Notes under the pieces: model-generated
The model's database searches: none
The model's input: only the letters and a program-made list of their open reading frames with translations
What the model was told of the DNA's origin: nothing
Assembly: GCA_000499405.2 (NCBI GenBank)
Contig: HG738140.1
Span: 5,384,701-5,448,700, forward strand
Length of the DNA: 64,000 bases
Direction: 5' to 3'
DNA from: Onchocerca volvulus
Lineage: Eukaryota > Nematoda > Chromadorea > Rhabditida > Onchocercidae
Shown: in pieces, positions 29,201 through 38,578 of the stretch
Layout of the letters: the number at the start of each line of letters is the position of its first letter
Position numbering within the stretch: position 1 is the first letter of the stretch
Position numbers and translations under genes: made by a program

Positions 29201-30309
29201 ATCAAATCTAAATTCTTTTCAGTAAAAATCATGATTATGTTCCTTTCAAAGTATATCTCTTCCTTTGATACTTATTATTTCATGCACAACTGAATTTTTA
29301 AGAAACCCTTTTTGGAAAAAATTGTTTTTCCTTTGCTCCAAAAGAAAGATCGGAAAATTTTTCTAAAATAAAAAAAAAAAGATTTTTTTCTTCTATAACT
29401 AGAACCTCGTTGTATTTTATCATTCCCAACATCGATTTGATTGCAAAAAATTTTCTGAAAAAAGTATTTTCGAACAAGAAACAGACAAACTATTAATGAC
29501 TGGAAAACATGCAACCACTGTATTCAATTAATAATTTACATTCTGCCTAGAAAAAGTGCTGAATAATGTCACAAGCAAATTTGGTTGACATTAACAACTT
29601 CGCAAGATTCAGTTTCTGCTCTGCAAGAAGCAGATAAAACCAAAGAATTGCATGTAACTAGGTGAGTAAATAAGTGAGCATTGTTAAACAAATAAACAAT
29701 CAGACACAAAAAATAAACAAAGAAAATTATAAGGGCAGTAAATGAAATTTTGCAACAGCTACGTGGATAGCGTGAAGAAGCCAATTGGAGCCAAAAAAAA
29801 AAGTCGCTAAATTTATTACATAAGTATCAAATATTTACATCCAATTCAGACAAACATCATCCATTTCTAAGAGACCCTACCTGAAGTCTCAGATAACAGA
29901 AGATACTGCCTGTATTAACCGGCTAGTATCATACAATTCAAACTTATTAGAATTAGGCAAAAGAGATTAAACAAAAAAAAAAAAAAATTCAACAGCTAAA
30001 ACCCTTTGTCAGAAAAAGTTACGCTCAACAAACCAATAAACTTCTTCAGATAATTTTAAAAAACCAATGTTGCTGAATATGTTAATTAATTGCTTTAATT
30101 ATCGATTAATTAATATTAATTGCACCTAATCATCTTGAGAAATGATAGTTATTGATATAATTATTTGTCTATTATTCCAATCTTCAAAGAAACTCTAGAA
30201 TTTCCTGGATAATTGATAAAAGGCAAAATGTTTGAAGGAATGAAACTAACATTTCATACAAGTTGTCAGTTTCGGCATCCCCAATTTCCTCGCTAGTTTG
30301 TTCACTCAT
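5899..30309 (-). CDS. che-10: Rootletin, ciliary rootlet coiled-coil protein (40 exons)
   Basis: Rootletin polymerises into the striated rootlet under the basal body of cilia; in C. elegans the homologue CHE-10 acts in ciliated sensory neurons. I join 40 exons into one frame of about 1,898 codons, close to vertebrate rootletin (about 2,000). The start is the ATG at 30309 (MSEQTSEEIGDAETD). Nearly the whole product is heptad-rich E/K/L/Q coiled coil. A conserved-looking N-terminal block (residues about 50-290) contains YRNRIDASVDEQRKYRQVL and ELWVAFNRLRRQ. Ser/Pro-rich breaks occur near residues 120-150, 370 and 1305-1365, as in other rootletins. MEKENMELYRNCTQLQNQ near the C-terminus fits the family. 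The stop is at 5899-5901. Phase is continuous at every junction except exon 36/37, where a weaker acceptor must be chosen. The family call rests on architecture and recalled motifs; other long coiled-coil proteins (CEP250-like) are the alternative. The symbol is by presumed orthology. Confidence 0.85.
11417..16419 (-). CDS. che-10: Rootletin exons 20-28 (coiled coil)
   Basis: Predicted exons: 16274-16419, 15530-15748, 14935-15119, 14649-14824, 13836-14021, 12948-13066, 12622-12747, 12030-12244, 11417-11553. The product is uninterrupted coiled coil such as KERCEKEMSSLRQQLNAIQE. Exon 23 was started at the inner acceptor (TTTTTTAG|C at 14824) because only that choice keeps the phase with exon 22. 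The intron between exons 23 and 24 contains dispersed repeat copy 3. Confidence 0.78.
14344..14558 (+). repeat. Dispersed repeat family, copy 3 (most complete), in a rootletin intron
   Basis: It begins with an inverted repeat of 12 matches in 13 positions (ACTAACTGGACTC...GAGTCCAGCTAGT) around an 18-nt loop. TACATAAATAAAAAAGTAAA, TGTTTATTTGTTCAAAG and ATCCGAAATTTAAA follow. The right half is GCGCACCTATTTGAGTGCAA, then a CGAATCAATCGATGAA block and ATGAAACGTTGTGCG. GCAACATTGTTTCA pairs imperfectly with TGAAACGTTGTGC, so the right half can also fold back. It sits between rootletin exons 23 and 24. Confidence 0.65.
16850..21492 (-). CDS. che-10: Rootletin exons 11-19 (coiled coil)
   Basis: Predicted exons: 21288-21492, 20916-21047, 20416-20648, 19863-20026, 19611-19734, 18877-18983, 18527-18639, 17132-17240, 16850-16949. 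Exon 11 begins right after the Ser/Pro patch with a short hydrophobic stretch (DGFLVYFNTIRLVRAALQEK) before the coil resumes. Exon 18 appears to end at a GC donor (CAG|GCAAGA). An internal GT donor (CAT|GTTGCT) would shorten the protein by two residues and keep the frame. All other junctions have GT-AG borders and matching phase. Confidence 0.78.
22040..30309 (-). CDS. che-10: Rootletin exons 1-10 (N-terminal region)
   Basis: Predicted exons, 5' to 3': 30251-30309, 26300-26373, 26052-26173, 25680-25783, 25226-25372, 24737-24902, 24343-24420, 23232-23339, 22438-22530, 22040-22205. The first 45 residues are acidic and Ser/Thr-rich. Exons 3-8 carry the N-terminal conserved region. Exon 5 inserts a non-helical segment (SPEILRLGPDGLSANPLLPS), and exon 10 ends in a basic Ser/Pro patch (RGRRSRSISP). 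Exon 1 joins exon 2 across a 3,877-bp intron, by far the longest in the gene, which could hold an alternative first exon or control elements. Confidence 0.8.
26901..26914 (+). promoter_or_regulatory. Weak X-box-like site in rootletin intron 1
   Basis: GCTGCTATGGCAAT matches about 12 of 14 positions of the RFX/DAF-19 X-box consensus RTHNYYATRRNRAC (mismatches at positions 2 and 14). DAF-19 drives many ciliary genes in C. elegans. The site is about 530 bp upstream of exon 2, so it could serve an internal promoter, but a match of this quality can occur by chance. No better X-box was seen upstream of the ATG at 30309. Confidence 0.2.
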
Positions 30310-31730
30310 TGTGATCCATTTCTTTCCATATTTTCTGATCGCAACAATTCAAACTCTTATTTTCTTATTTATAGCCTTTCAAATGACTGGAATATTTATT
30401 AACTTTTAGTGCACAAAAATCATTGCATTGTTAAAAACGAACAATAAATGCTCCGAAATAATGCATGCATATATTTTAGTATTCAAATAAAGCACATATT
30501 TCGCTACTCTTATCAGAAATAATCATTGTTTATCATCATTTTATCCTTGTTTATCATTTATCATCATTTTATTAACAGCAATATTACTTGAATTCAACTT
30601 TCAATTTAGTTCAATTTATTCCTATTCAATTTAGTCTAATTCAAAATCTTTACCCATTTGATGACACCAATTCTAGATTCATCTAATGTTTGCGGAACGT
30701 CTGGAAAATCTCGTTAAATTTACCTGAAACTTTAATGAACCAATTACCCACCAAGATGTAATAGATTTAAGTTAATTTTTACATTTATACATAAGTTCAT
30801 ATTTATCCGTTGATATTACAAATTTTTATATGTATATCACCCTGAAAGATTGTATATATTTACGTAAACGTAACTTCAGAGTACTATATAACGTGCTCAC
30901 GTTTACGCACGTCTACGTAACCACCTAAGGCTAGAATTTTTTTTCAAGAAATTACAACCGCTCGCTAGAAATAACGTAAATTTCCACAAATTACCAACGA
31001 GTAATAGAAAAGGTCAATGTTGCGGTATTTATGGGTTTAGCTATTTTGTTTTTGAATGTTTTTTTCGTGAAATGACTCCTGACAAATACACGGAAATCAG
31101 GAAGAGTTATAATTTCTTTCCGGAGGTGCTGCTACGTTTTTCTGGAAAAAAATCGAAATCGACAAATTTTTGTGAAATGATACGTCAAAATATTTTATCA
31201 ATCCATTAAGTCATCGTAATCCAAAATGAATAATTCAATAACTATCATAAAGAAATTGGTATGTCTTTCTAATTTTACTTTAAATTGGATTTAAATAAAT
31301 TAATTGTAGAATTTTGAACGATTTCGATCACAAGTATTTAAATTATTCTGGTTTTCGAGACAATCTGTTTGATTCCCATTTAACGCAAAGTTTTGGATAA
31401 GACTTTATTTTGAAAAAAAAAAAAACATTTGTTTCAATATTCGGTCTAGAACTAGGCTCTGCTAGTGAGGTAGACCTTTTTCTTCAAAGGCCATGAATAA
31501 ATATCAATAAATAGTAAGCGCTATAAAATGAACAAAATACTTCTCAAAATTATTCAATGATTTAAGAAACTTTGCTCTTAAAAACTTTGATTTCTAGGGC
31601 CAACAATCGTAAAATAGCCCAGTTTTATAAGTATACATATAAGCCCATTAGTGCGTACAAGCTTATTTATCATTCACTACTTTTTCTTGGCTATTTTTTT
31701 CAATTTCCATCTCACACATATACACACATA

Positions 31731-31804
31731 CACAAAGTCATCAGAGCCTAGGACACATTTACAATACGCATCGCATGTATGTCCTAGGCTTCGATGGCTT
31801 TGTG
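31731..31804 (+). ncRNA. Candidate microRNA precursor or other long hairpin
   Basis: The left arm starts at 31731 (CACAAAGTCATCAG) and runs through AGCCTAGGACACAT to 31758. The right arm, 31775-31804, reads ATGTATGTCCTAGGCTTC then GATGGCTTTGTG. They pair over 28 positions with two mismatches (31743/31792 and 31756/31779), three G-U pairs and an 11-bp perfect core (AGCCTAGGACA/TGTCCTAGGCT), closing a 16-nt loop. The G-U pairs exist only if the plus strand is transcribed, so the plus strand is preferred. Size and shape suit a pre-miRNA. It lies about 1.4 kb upstream of the rootletin start, divergently. I do not recognise a known seed. A palindromic transposon remnant is the main alternative. 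Confidence 0.4.
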
Positions 31805-34800
31805 AGCATTTGTGCCTGTCCCCAAAAATAGTTCCGTCATCCTTGAGTAGCAAAAATTTTTTTACAATTGTCAATCGATTTGAATAAAAGAACCCATTCT
31901 TTCTCCAAAAAATTCTTGGCCATAAGTTTCAATACAAATAATTCTATCAAGCCATTGTTATAGCAAAAAGTGAACTAAAAAAATTGGGAAAATGAATCAT
32001 TATTGATTTTAATTTTCAATCACTTTGTTCAATTTTTTTTTTCTTTTTTTTTTTTTGCAACGATGACCCAAGATTGACCTTATTCTAAAAGAGCTTTTCC
32101 TTTTACTGATTATTGCATGATAACATCACTTCAAAAATGGCTAAATACATGATTAAATGGGATCTTTTCCGGTAGAATCACAATTTCTGGTGACGTGAAT
32201 TTCCGTTTAATCCGTCAAAATTTCCGTAAATCTTTTGATGATTCAGATAAGAACGATATTTTCTTTATTTATCTAAAACTTTTTGAGAAATATTTTCGTT
32301 ATCTTTCTGTACTTCACACAGAACTGCATCATCTATTTAGAGAAATGAATGTTGCAAAAAAAAAAAAAAAATTATTCTGAAATGATCCAAAATTGAAAAA
32401 CGAAAATTTTATAAATTTGTTGGTAAATTCAAATATATTTCACTATTTCTAATAGGAAATAAACATTCTCTTCCGTAATAAAATTTCCAATTATCCATTC
32501 CTATGAATAAATAAATATAAAAATAAAGTTAAAGACATTAATTTTAAAAAATCCCGATGTATTATCTCAAATGAATAATATAAATGCATCAAAGATTTGT
32601 TATCATAATAATTTGAATAAAATATTTCCAAAATTATTGGGATTATTTTTCAACGCTTTTTAAATTTTAAATTTTCAGCATTTTTCAAGTTTTAAACAAT
32701 TAAATTTTTTTTGAACAAATTAAAAATGCATTATTGTATTTTTTAATTTTAATTTATTCATTTTTTCCAATTTCTCAGATTGTTTCAATAAAAGATATTA
32801 TCAGCAAAATGTAAAATAGAAAACGAAATTAGCATAGAATAAATAAGTGAAATTCTTCTTTTAATATTAACTATAAAATATAATGGATTTGAATTTAATT
32901 ATTTTAAAAGCAAGGGAAATTGAAAAAATAGGGAAGTAATTTTTTTTTGCTGTGAATTTAAGAGAAATGGATTTTCTTTTTTCAAAAAAATTTGTTTGGG
33001 AAAAAAACTTTCTGTGTAATCAATTTTAAATGTTAATTATGAAATGTGACGAATATAAAATTAATTATTTTGAAGGCAAAGAAAAACTGAAAAGATGTTT
33101 TTTGTTCTCTTTAGTTTTTTTATAGTTTTTTTTAGTTTTTTTTTTAATGGATTTTTTAGTGAGTTTGAGGTAATATGAATAAATTGAAATTTCAAAAAAG
33201 ATGATCTGAGAATTCATTCAGGATTGTTTTTATATATTACATTGATTTTAATCATATCAAAAATTTGTTTGATAATCAAAACTTTTTTGGTCGTACATCT
33301 TTACTTTTTCTTCTACTTTAAAAAATGTATTTACGATAAAAAAATTTAAATTAAAAAGAAAAAAACTACTCGTTTCAAAGTTTAAACATTACTAGTAAAC
33401 ATTTCAAGAAATTTCTGATTGCCAATTCAGGAAACAATTATTAAGACGTTTTAAAATGATATTTTATATTTATCCGCCGGAAAAATATTAATACTTTACT
33501 CAGAAATACTAAAAATAACGATTGAGAGTAATAAAGAAAAACTTTTATTCCATGAACGAAATTTCCAATTTGAAAGTTGTAATTTGAAACTTTTAGTCTG
33601 AAAGAAAAACGAAATTTCTAATTTGGAAGAAAAAAAAAATTTCGAAATGGATGAAATAATAAAACGTTTGAAAAGAAGTTGTAAGAAAAGTTTTGATTAA
33701 AAATTGGAAGAGTAGAAGATTGAAAATAGTTCTAACTTTTAATTTTATACTTTTTATATTATCTGTGCCAATATATCTTGCTGATATAATAGATCAGTAA
33801 TAAAAATAAATTGATAAAATTTCCAAAAAATTTTTTTAAATTTTTCCCAAAAACATAGTGGATAGTAGAAATTTTATCGACAATTTATGTAAGAAATTGA
33901 AATTATTAAATTGAAATTAATTGAAATTGATGAATTCGCAACTGATAAGTTAAAAATCGAAATTAATACGTTTGATATGAATGGAAAAAGAAGAGAAGTA
34001 AATGAAATCTAAAATTAAAATTGAATTAGATGATATTGGCATTTCAATCTCGATATCCTGAATAAAATGAGGTAATTTAAGTGTTCTAAAAGTCATTAAA
34101 TCTTTATTACTCATTGGAAATCTGATCGAAAAATTTTATTAGCTTCTCATAATTTCAAATTATTTTTTGAATATTCTCAAGAATTTAGTTTTATGATAAA
34201 TTGCCAAAAAGATAGTAAAGTTCAGCAATTAGATTTTAGAATAAGCATAAAAGATTAAGTGACTGTTGAACTTCTTTAATTAGCTTATTATATTCAGGAT
34301 ATCGAAATTCAAATGGTTTAATTTAATATTAAATCATTTAATCTAATTTTAATTTTCGGATTTGGTTTAAAAAAAAACTTTTATATTTCGACCCTCTGTT
34401 ATGATTTATTAATTTCATTGGATAACATTTTCTCAGTATTTTTTTTTTTTTTTGGTCTTGGCCAAGAGAATAGAACTTAGATTAAGGCTCACCGAAATTT
34501 GATAACATAAATTAGCCAAGAATTGAAATAAGTCTTAAATGATAATATATCATGCTGTGGCTATATAGCCAGATAAATTTAAGCTAATAAAATTTTTATT
34601 AGGCTAAAATATAAACAAGCCTAGAATGATTTTGTCTGTGCTTATCCGGTCAACGATTTCGAGAATATCGAGATCGCTACTTTGACAATATCCGAATAAT
34701 TATGACAAATAAAAAACAAAAAAAAATTTATTAAGTGGTTTACAAGTGATTTATACTCTGAAGCAAATTATTTGCTAACGCAGAATATTAGAAAAATAGC

Positions 34801-35428
34801 AATTCAATTCATATCAAAAAAAAAAAAAAATTACATTAAAAAAGATATCAAAAATTATCAAAAAAAAAAAGTTCATATCAAAAAATCACACTAAATAAAA
34901 TTGATTGATAAGAGATAAAAGATAAAACATCAGAATGATCGATAAGAGATAAGAGATAACAACAACTATTATCATTGGACATTAAACATATCAAAAATTT
35001 TTTTTCTTTTATCAGAAAAAAAATGATATAAAATACAAATTTTTTTTTTTAATTTAAACTATTTAATGAAATTTTTTTACTTAACAAAAAGATTTTTTCT
35101 TTTTTTTCTTTTAATCTGAAATCATTTAGCAAAATTCGTTTTTTACTTCTTTTAATTCGAATTACTTTAAAAAAAGAAAAAAAAGCATTTGGTTTTTTTT
35201 TTTTTTTTTATCTGAGCATTTTTTATTTTGAACAATCAACAAAAAATGTGACAAAATAACATGTAAACAATTTTTGGAAAAAAAAAGTTTTTTCTTTTCT
35301 TTTTTTTGTTGATTTTTCAGTTTCAATCCAATATTTTTCATTATTTTGCAATTGGAAATATCATTTTGATAGCAATATTTCTGCTTGTTTATTCACTGAA
35401 AAATGCATTTGTGATGGTTTTTCCTTTC

Positions 35429-35548
35429 CTAAATAGCCCAATAGGCCAAATTCTTCTTTTTAAAATGGCTCACTAGGCCAAGGTTTTCTCCCTAAATAAC
35501 TCAGTAGGCCAAGGTTTTCCTTCTAAATGGCTCAATAAGCCAAGGTTA
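35429..35548. repeat. Tandem repeat, about 31-bp unit, four copies
   Basis: Four successive units carry the core GGCTCACTAGGCCAAGGTTT or a variant (AGCCCAATAGGCCAAATTC, AACTCAGTAGGCCAAGG, GGCTCAATAAGCCAAGG) separated by T/C-rich spacers. This is a small minisatellite in otherwise non-coding DNA. Confidence 0.7.
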
Positions 35549-35978
35549 TTCATTGACAATGACCCATAGAATATATTTCAAGACAACAGTAATAAAGAAG
35601 ATAAAGATAATTCTCTTGCAATAAAAAAAAAAAGAAAAAGAATGAAAAATCAGCTTTTGATAAAGAAATTTTCAAATAATTCAGAAATAAAAAATCATGA
35701 AGAAAGAGGGGAATCATTTTTTAAATGAATTTTTTGAAAAAAAATTCATTTTTTTTTGAAAAAATCGATCGAATGGTAACAAATTAGCTTATAATTCTTA
35801 TCAATATTTCTCTTTGCTAGCCAAAATTCTAGACTTAAATTTTCATTGGCATTCAGTTCTAGAAATTGAATTTTTTCAAAAAAAAAAAAGAAAAAAAGAT
35901 AAAAATAAAATAAAATGGAATGATAAATTCATTTTCACAAATCCTTTTTTTTTTTTTTTCTAAAATCTTCAATTAATT

Positions 35979-36873
35979 TTATTTAAATAAAATTCTGATA
36001 ACAATTACTTTTTCTTTAATTTTATCGATATCACTATCAAAAATATCCGACATATTAAATGATGCGGGATTTTTTGTTGGTACCATTGCTGGACCGTAAT
36101 TTAATGTAATATTAGCATAATGATGACTCCTAATCTGAAATTTAGTTTCAATTTTTATTTGATATTATTTTTGGATGAAATTTATTTGTTATCGAATAAT
36201 CATAACAAATTTAATTTGTTGTGTATTTAGGAAAGTTAATTAAAATCGTTTTAATTTCTAAATAAATTGATGCGGACATTTTGAATATGAATTTAAATTA
36301 AATTTTTAACTCTAAGTCGCAATTCATAATAATAATAGAGTGAACAATTTAATTCCAACGTCATAAATTGATAGGAAAGTGAACAAAATTTTGATCTGAA
36401 CTTTTGGTATAAGAATAATTAAAAAAAAAAAAAAAAAAACTGAACGAAACTTGATGGAATTCGATAAATCGAACAAAATTAAATAAAACTTGATAGAACT
36501 TGGTAAATCCAACAAACAAAATTGAATAAAATTTGATAGAACTTGATAAATCGGACAACAAAATTAAATAAAACCTGGTAAATCGAACAAAGTTGAGCAA
36601 AACTCGATAGAATTTGATAAATCAAACAAAGTCAAATAAAACTTGCTAGAACTTGATAAATCGAACAGAATTAAGCAAAACTTGATAAAACTTGATAAAT
36701 CGAACGAAATTAAATAAAATTTGATAAAAATTATTTACAGTTTTACACATATAGACGATAATAAGCATTGAAAACATCATTCCGATAGTGGCACCAATTA
36801 GGATGAAATTAAAAATATCAAGCCAACTCATATCAGCCATTTGAGCACTTAATGTATCAAGCGATGCTGCTGC
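35979..36873 (-). CDS. Small single-pass membrane protein, two exons seen, ends uncertain
   Basis: Exon 36739-36873 follows a TTTTGTAAAG acceptor. It encodes AAASLDTLSAQMADMSWLDI and then a clear transmembrane helix (IFNFILIGATIGMMFSMLII, VYMCKT), ending at a GTAAAT donor in phase 0. Exon 35979-36134 continues in frame with IRSHHYANITLNYGPAMV, then TKNPASFNMSDIFDSDID and a TAA stop. If translation starts at the Met at 36840, the product is about 85 residues: a short N-terminus, one membrane segment and a polar tail with a possible N-glycosylation site (NIT). The acceptor at 36873 may instead join an unseen upstream exon or be a trans-splice site. A possible donor (AAA|GTAATT near 36008) could lead to further exons. 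I do not recognise the family. The intron is filled by a minisatellite. Confidence 0.45.
36442..36735. repeat. Minisatellite of about 40-bp units inside an intron
   Basis: About seven degenerate units repeat the core AACTTGATAAATCGAACA with spacers such as AATTAAATAAAACTTGATAG. It fills most of the intron of the small membrane-protein gene and ends just before the donor at 36738. It generates the Phe/Ser-rich open frames on the minus strand here, which are not genes. Confidence 0.75.
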
Positions 36874-37254
36874 CTTTACAAAAAAATATTTAATTTTAAA
36901 TTAAATAATCATAAAAGAATTGAATAATCGTGAAGGAATTAAATAATCATAATAGATGATATATATAAAAGATGAATATATATTATATATGAAAGATAAA
37001 GTTGTATGAAATGATAAATGCAAAAACTAAAAAAGTAGTGTTGTGAAAATTTTCGATATATGATAATTAAAATAAAGTAAATATCTAGTAAATTAAAATA
37101 AATAATTAAAATAAGTAAATATATTAGTAAGTAAATAAACAAATAGGTGAATACATAGGTAAATAAATCAGCAAGTAAATAAATGAGTAAATGATATAAG
37201 TAAACAAGTAAATAAATAAATTAAAGTTTAGCAAATTATCGAATCATCAAAAAT

Positions 37255-37268
37255 GTGTGTATGTGTGT

Positions 37269-37324
<56 letters not shown>
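37255..37324. repeat. (GT)n microsatellite
   Basis: About 35 GT/TG dinucleotides run with only two A interruptions near the left end, followed by a short TATATA tract. Confidence 0.95.
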
Positions 37325-37330
<6 letters not shown>

Positions 37331-38465
37331 TTATATGTATATAAAAATATTTAATTAAGTCAAAGATATTTGACAAAAATACAAAAATTTAGGCAAAAAT
37401 TTTTATTAGTCTAAAACGAATGAGCAAAATTAAAATTTGATTGAAATCAAATTAAAATAAAAATTATTTATGCATTAAATTTTTTGAAAAAATTATCAAA
37501 CATTTATCAAATTATATCAATTATCAGTTCATTTTATATTCTGCTAAGACATTAGTTAAAATTATTCCATTATCAATAATTTTCTAAAATTTTATAGAAT
37601 TAACGAACCATAAGAAAGCAGCCACTTTGGAATATTAACAAACACAAAAATGATATTATTTTCAAAACTTTTAAAATTTTCTCAAATTTCGATTTATTTT
37701 TCAAAGACACAAACTATTCAATACATATTAATTTTATCAATTAATAGCGAAATTATTTGTATTGGAAATGAGTTACAGAAATAATTGTGAATTGAAAAAA
37801 AAAAAAGTAATTCAATACTTTTAAGTAATTCAAAAAAAAAAGTAATTCAAAGAAGTAATTCATAATTTAATATTTTCTTTCATTTATTTTAAACTTTCTT
37901 TTTTTCGCTCCCATATAAAAGATAATATATAAATTTTATTATTATCAAGTACTTTTTCTGCTTAGCAAGAAGATTCTGACAGAAGATTCTGAAAAAAAGT
38001 ATTCAGATTCCGAAAAAAGATTTGTTCTGAAGATATTCTGATAAAAAAAAAGGTAAATTATTGCATGCTTCATTATTTCGATACAAAAGATAATACATAA
38101 ATTTTATTGTTATCGATATTTTTCGCTATTAGCAAAGAGATTCTGAGCAAAAGATTCAGATTCCAGATAAAAGATTCCAAAAAATCCTTGACAGAAACTA
38201 AAGATTATTGCATGTTTTCGTGGTATTTAATTTAAACAAGAAATCAGCTAATGAATTATTCCAAACAAATTTTTTGTTTTTAATTTTTTGGAGATTTCAG
38301 CGGGAAAAGAAAAAATGAATTTATTTTTTATCATTATTATTAAAATTGATTTTTTAATTATTATTATTAATTCGAAATCAATTAATATCAAGATAAATTT
38401 TTGGCATATAACTTTCAAATTTGATAAATATATTAATTGTTAAATATAAATTTTAAAAAATGCTT

Positions 38466-38471
38466 TTTATT
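38466..38471 (-). terminator. Likely polyadenylation signal of the collagen gene
   Basis: AATAAA on the minus strand lies about 110 bp after the collagen stop codon at 38579. It is the nearest canonical hexamer in a suitable position. AT-rich background makes chance matches common. Confidence 0.35.
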
Positions 38472-38578
38472 TCATTGTATATCAACAACTTTTTTCCGCA
38501 TAATTAAGACATTCATATAAATAAAACATCATTATCACTACTGATAAATGATAAATTCTCCATATCATATCTTTTATA

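Larger units (their letters stand above)
30310..35978. other. Intergenic region between rootletin and the small membrane protein gene
   Basis: No coding exon could be supported on either strand. It should contain the rootletin promoter at its left end. It holds the hairpin at 31731-31804, a 31-bp tandem repeat at 35429-35548, and many A/T tracts. The two opposed open frames at about 31.65-31.89 kb simply span the GC-richer hairpin. Confidence 0.5.
36874..38578. other. Non-coding spacer between the membrane-protein and collagen genes
   Basis: It holds A/T-rich short repeats (AAATAAATAAG types near 37.1-37.2 kb), the GT microsatellite and the collagen 3' UTR. It may hide upstream exons of the small membrane-protein gene, but none could be supported. 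Confidence 0.45.

Noticed and set aside
31651..31887. Opposed open frames of 78 and 65 codons
   Set aside because: Both span the hairpin at 31731-31804; the open frames follow from its higher G+C and symmetry rather than coding.
32195..32380. 61-codon plus-strand open frame ending in poly-Lys
   Set aside because: It ends in a poly-A tract, has no splice context and no recognisable domain.
36324..36600. Phe/Ser-rich minus-strand open frames
   Set aside because: They follow the periodicity of the 40-bp minisatellite.
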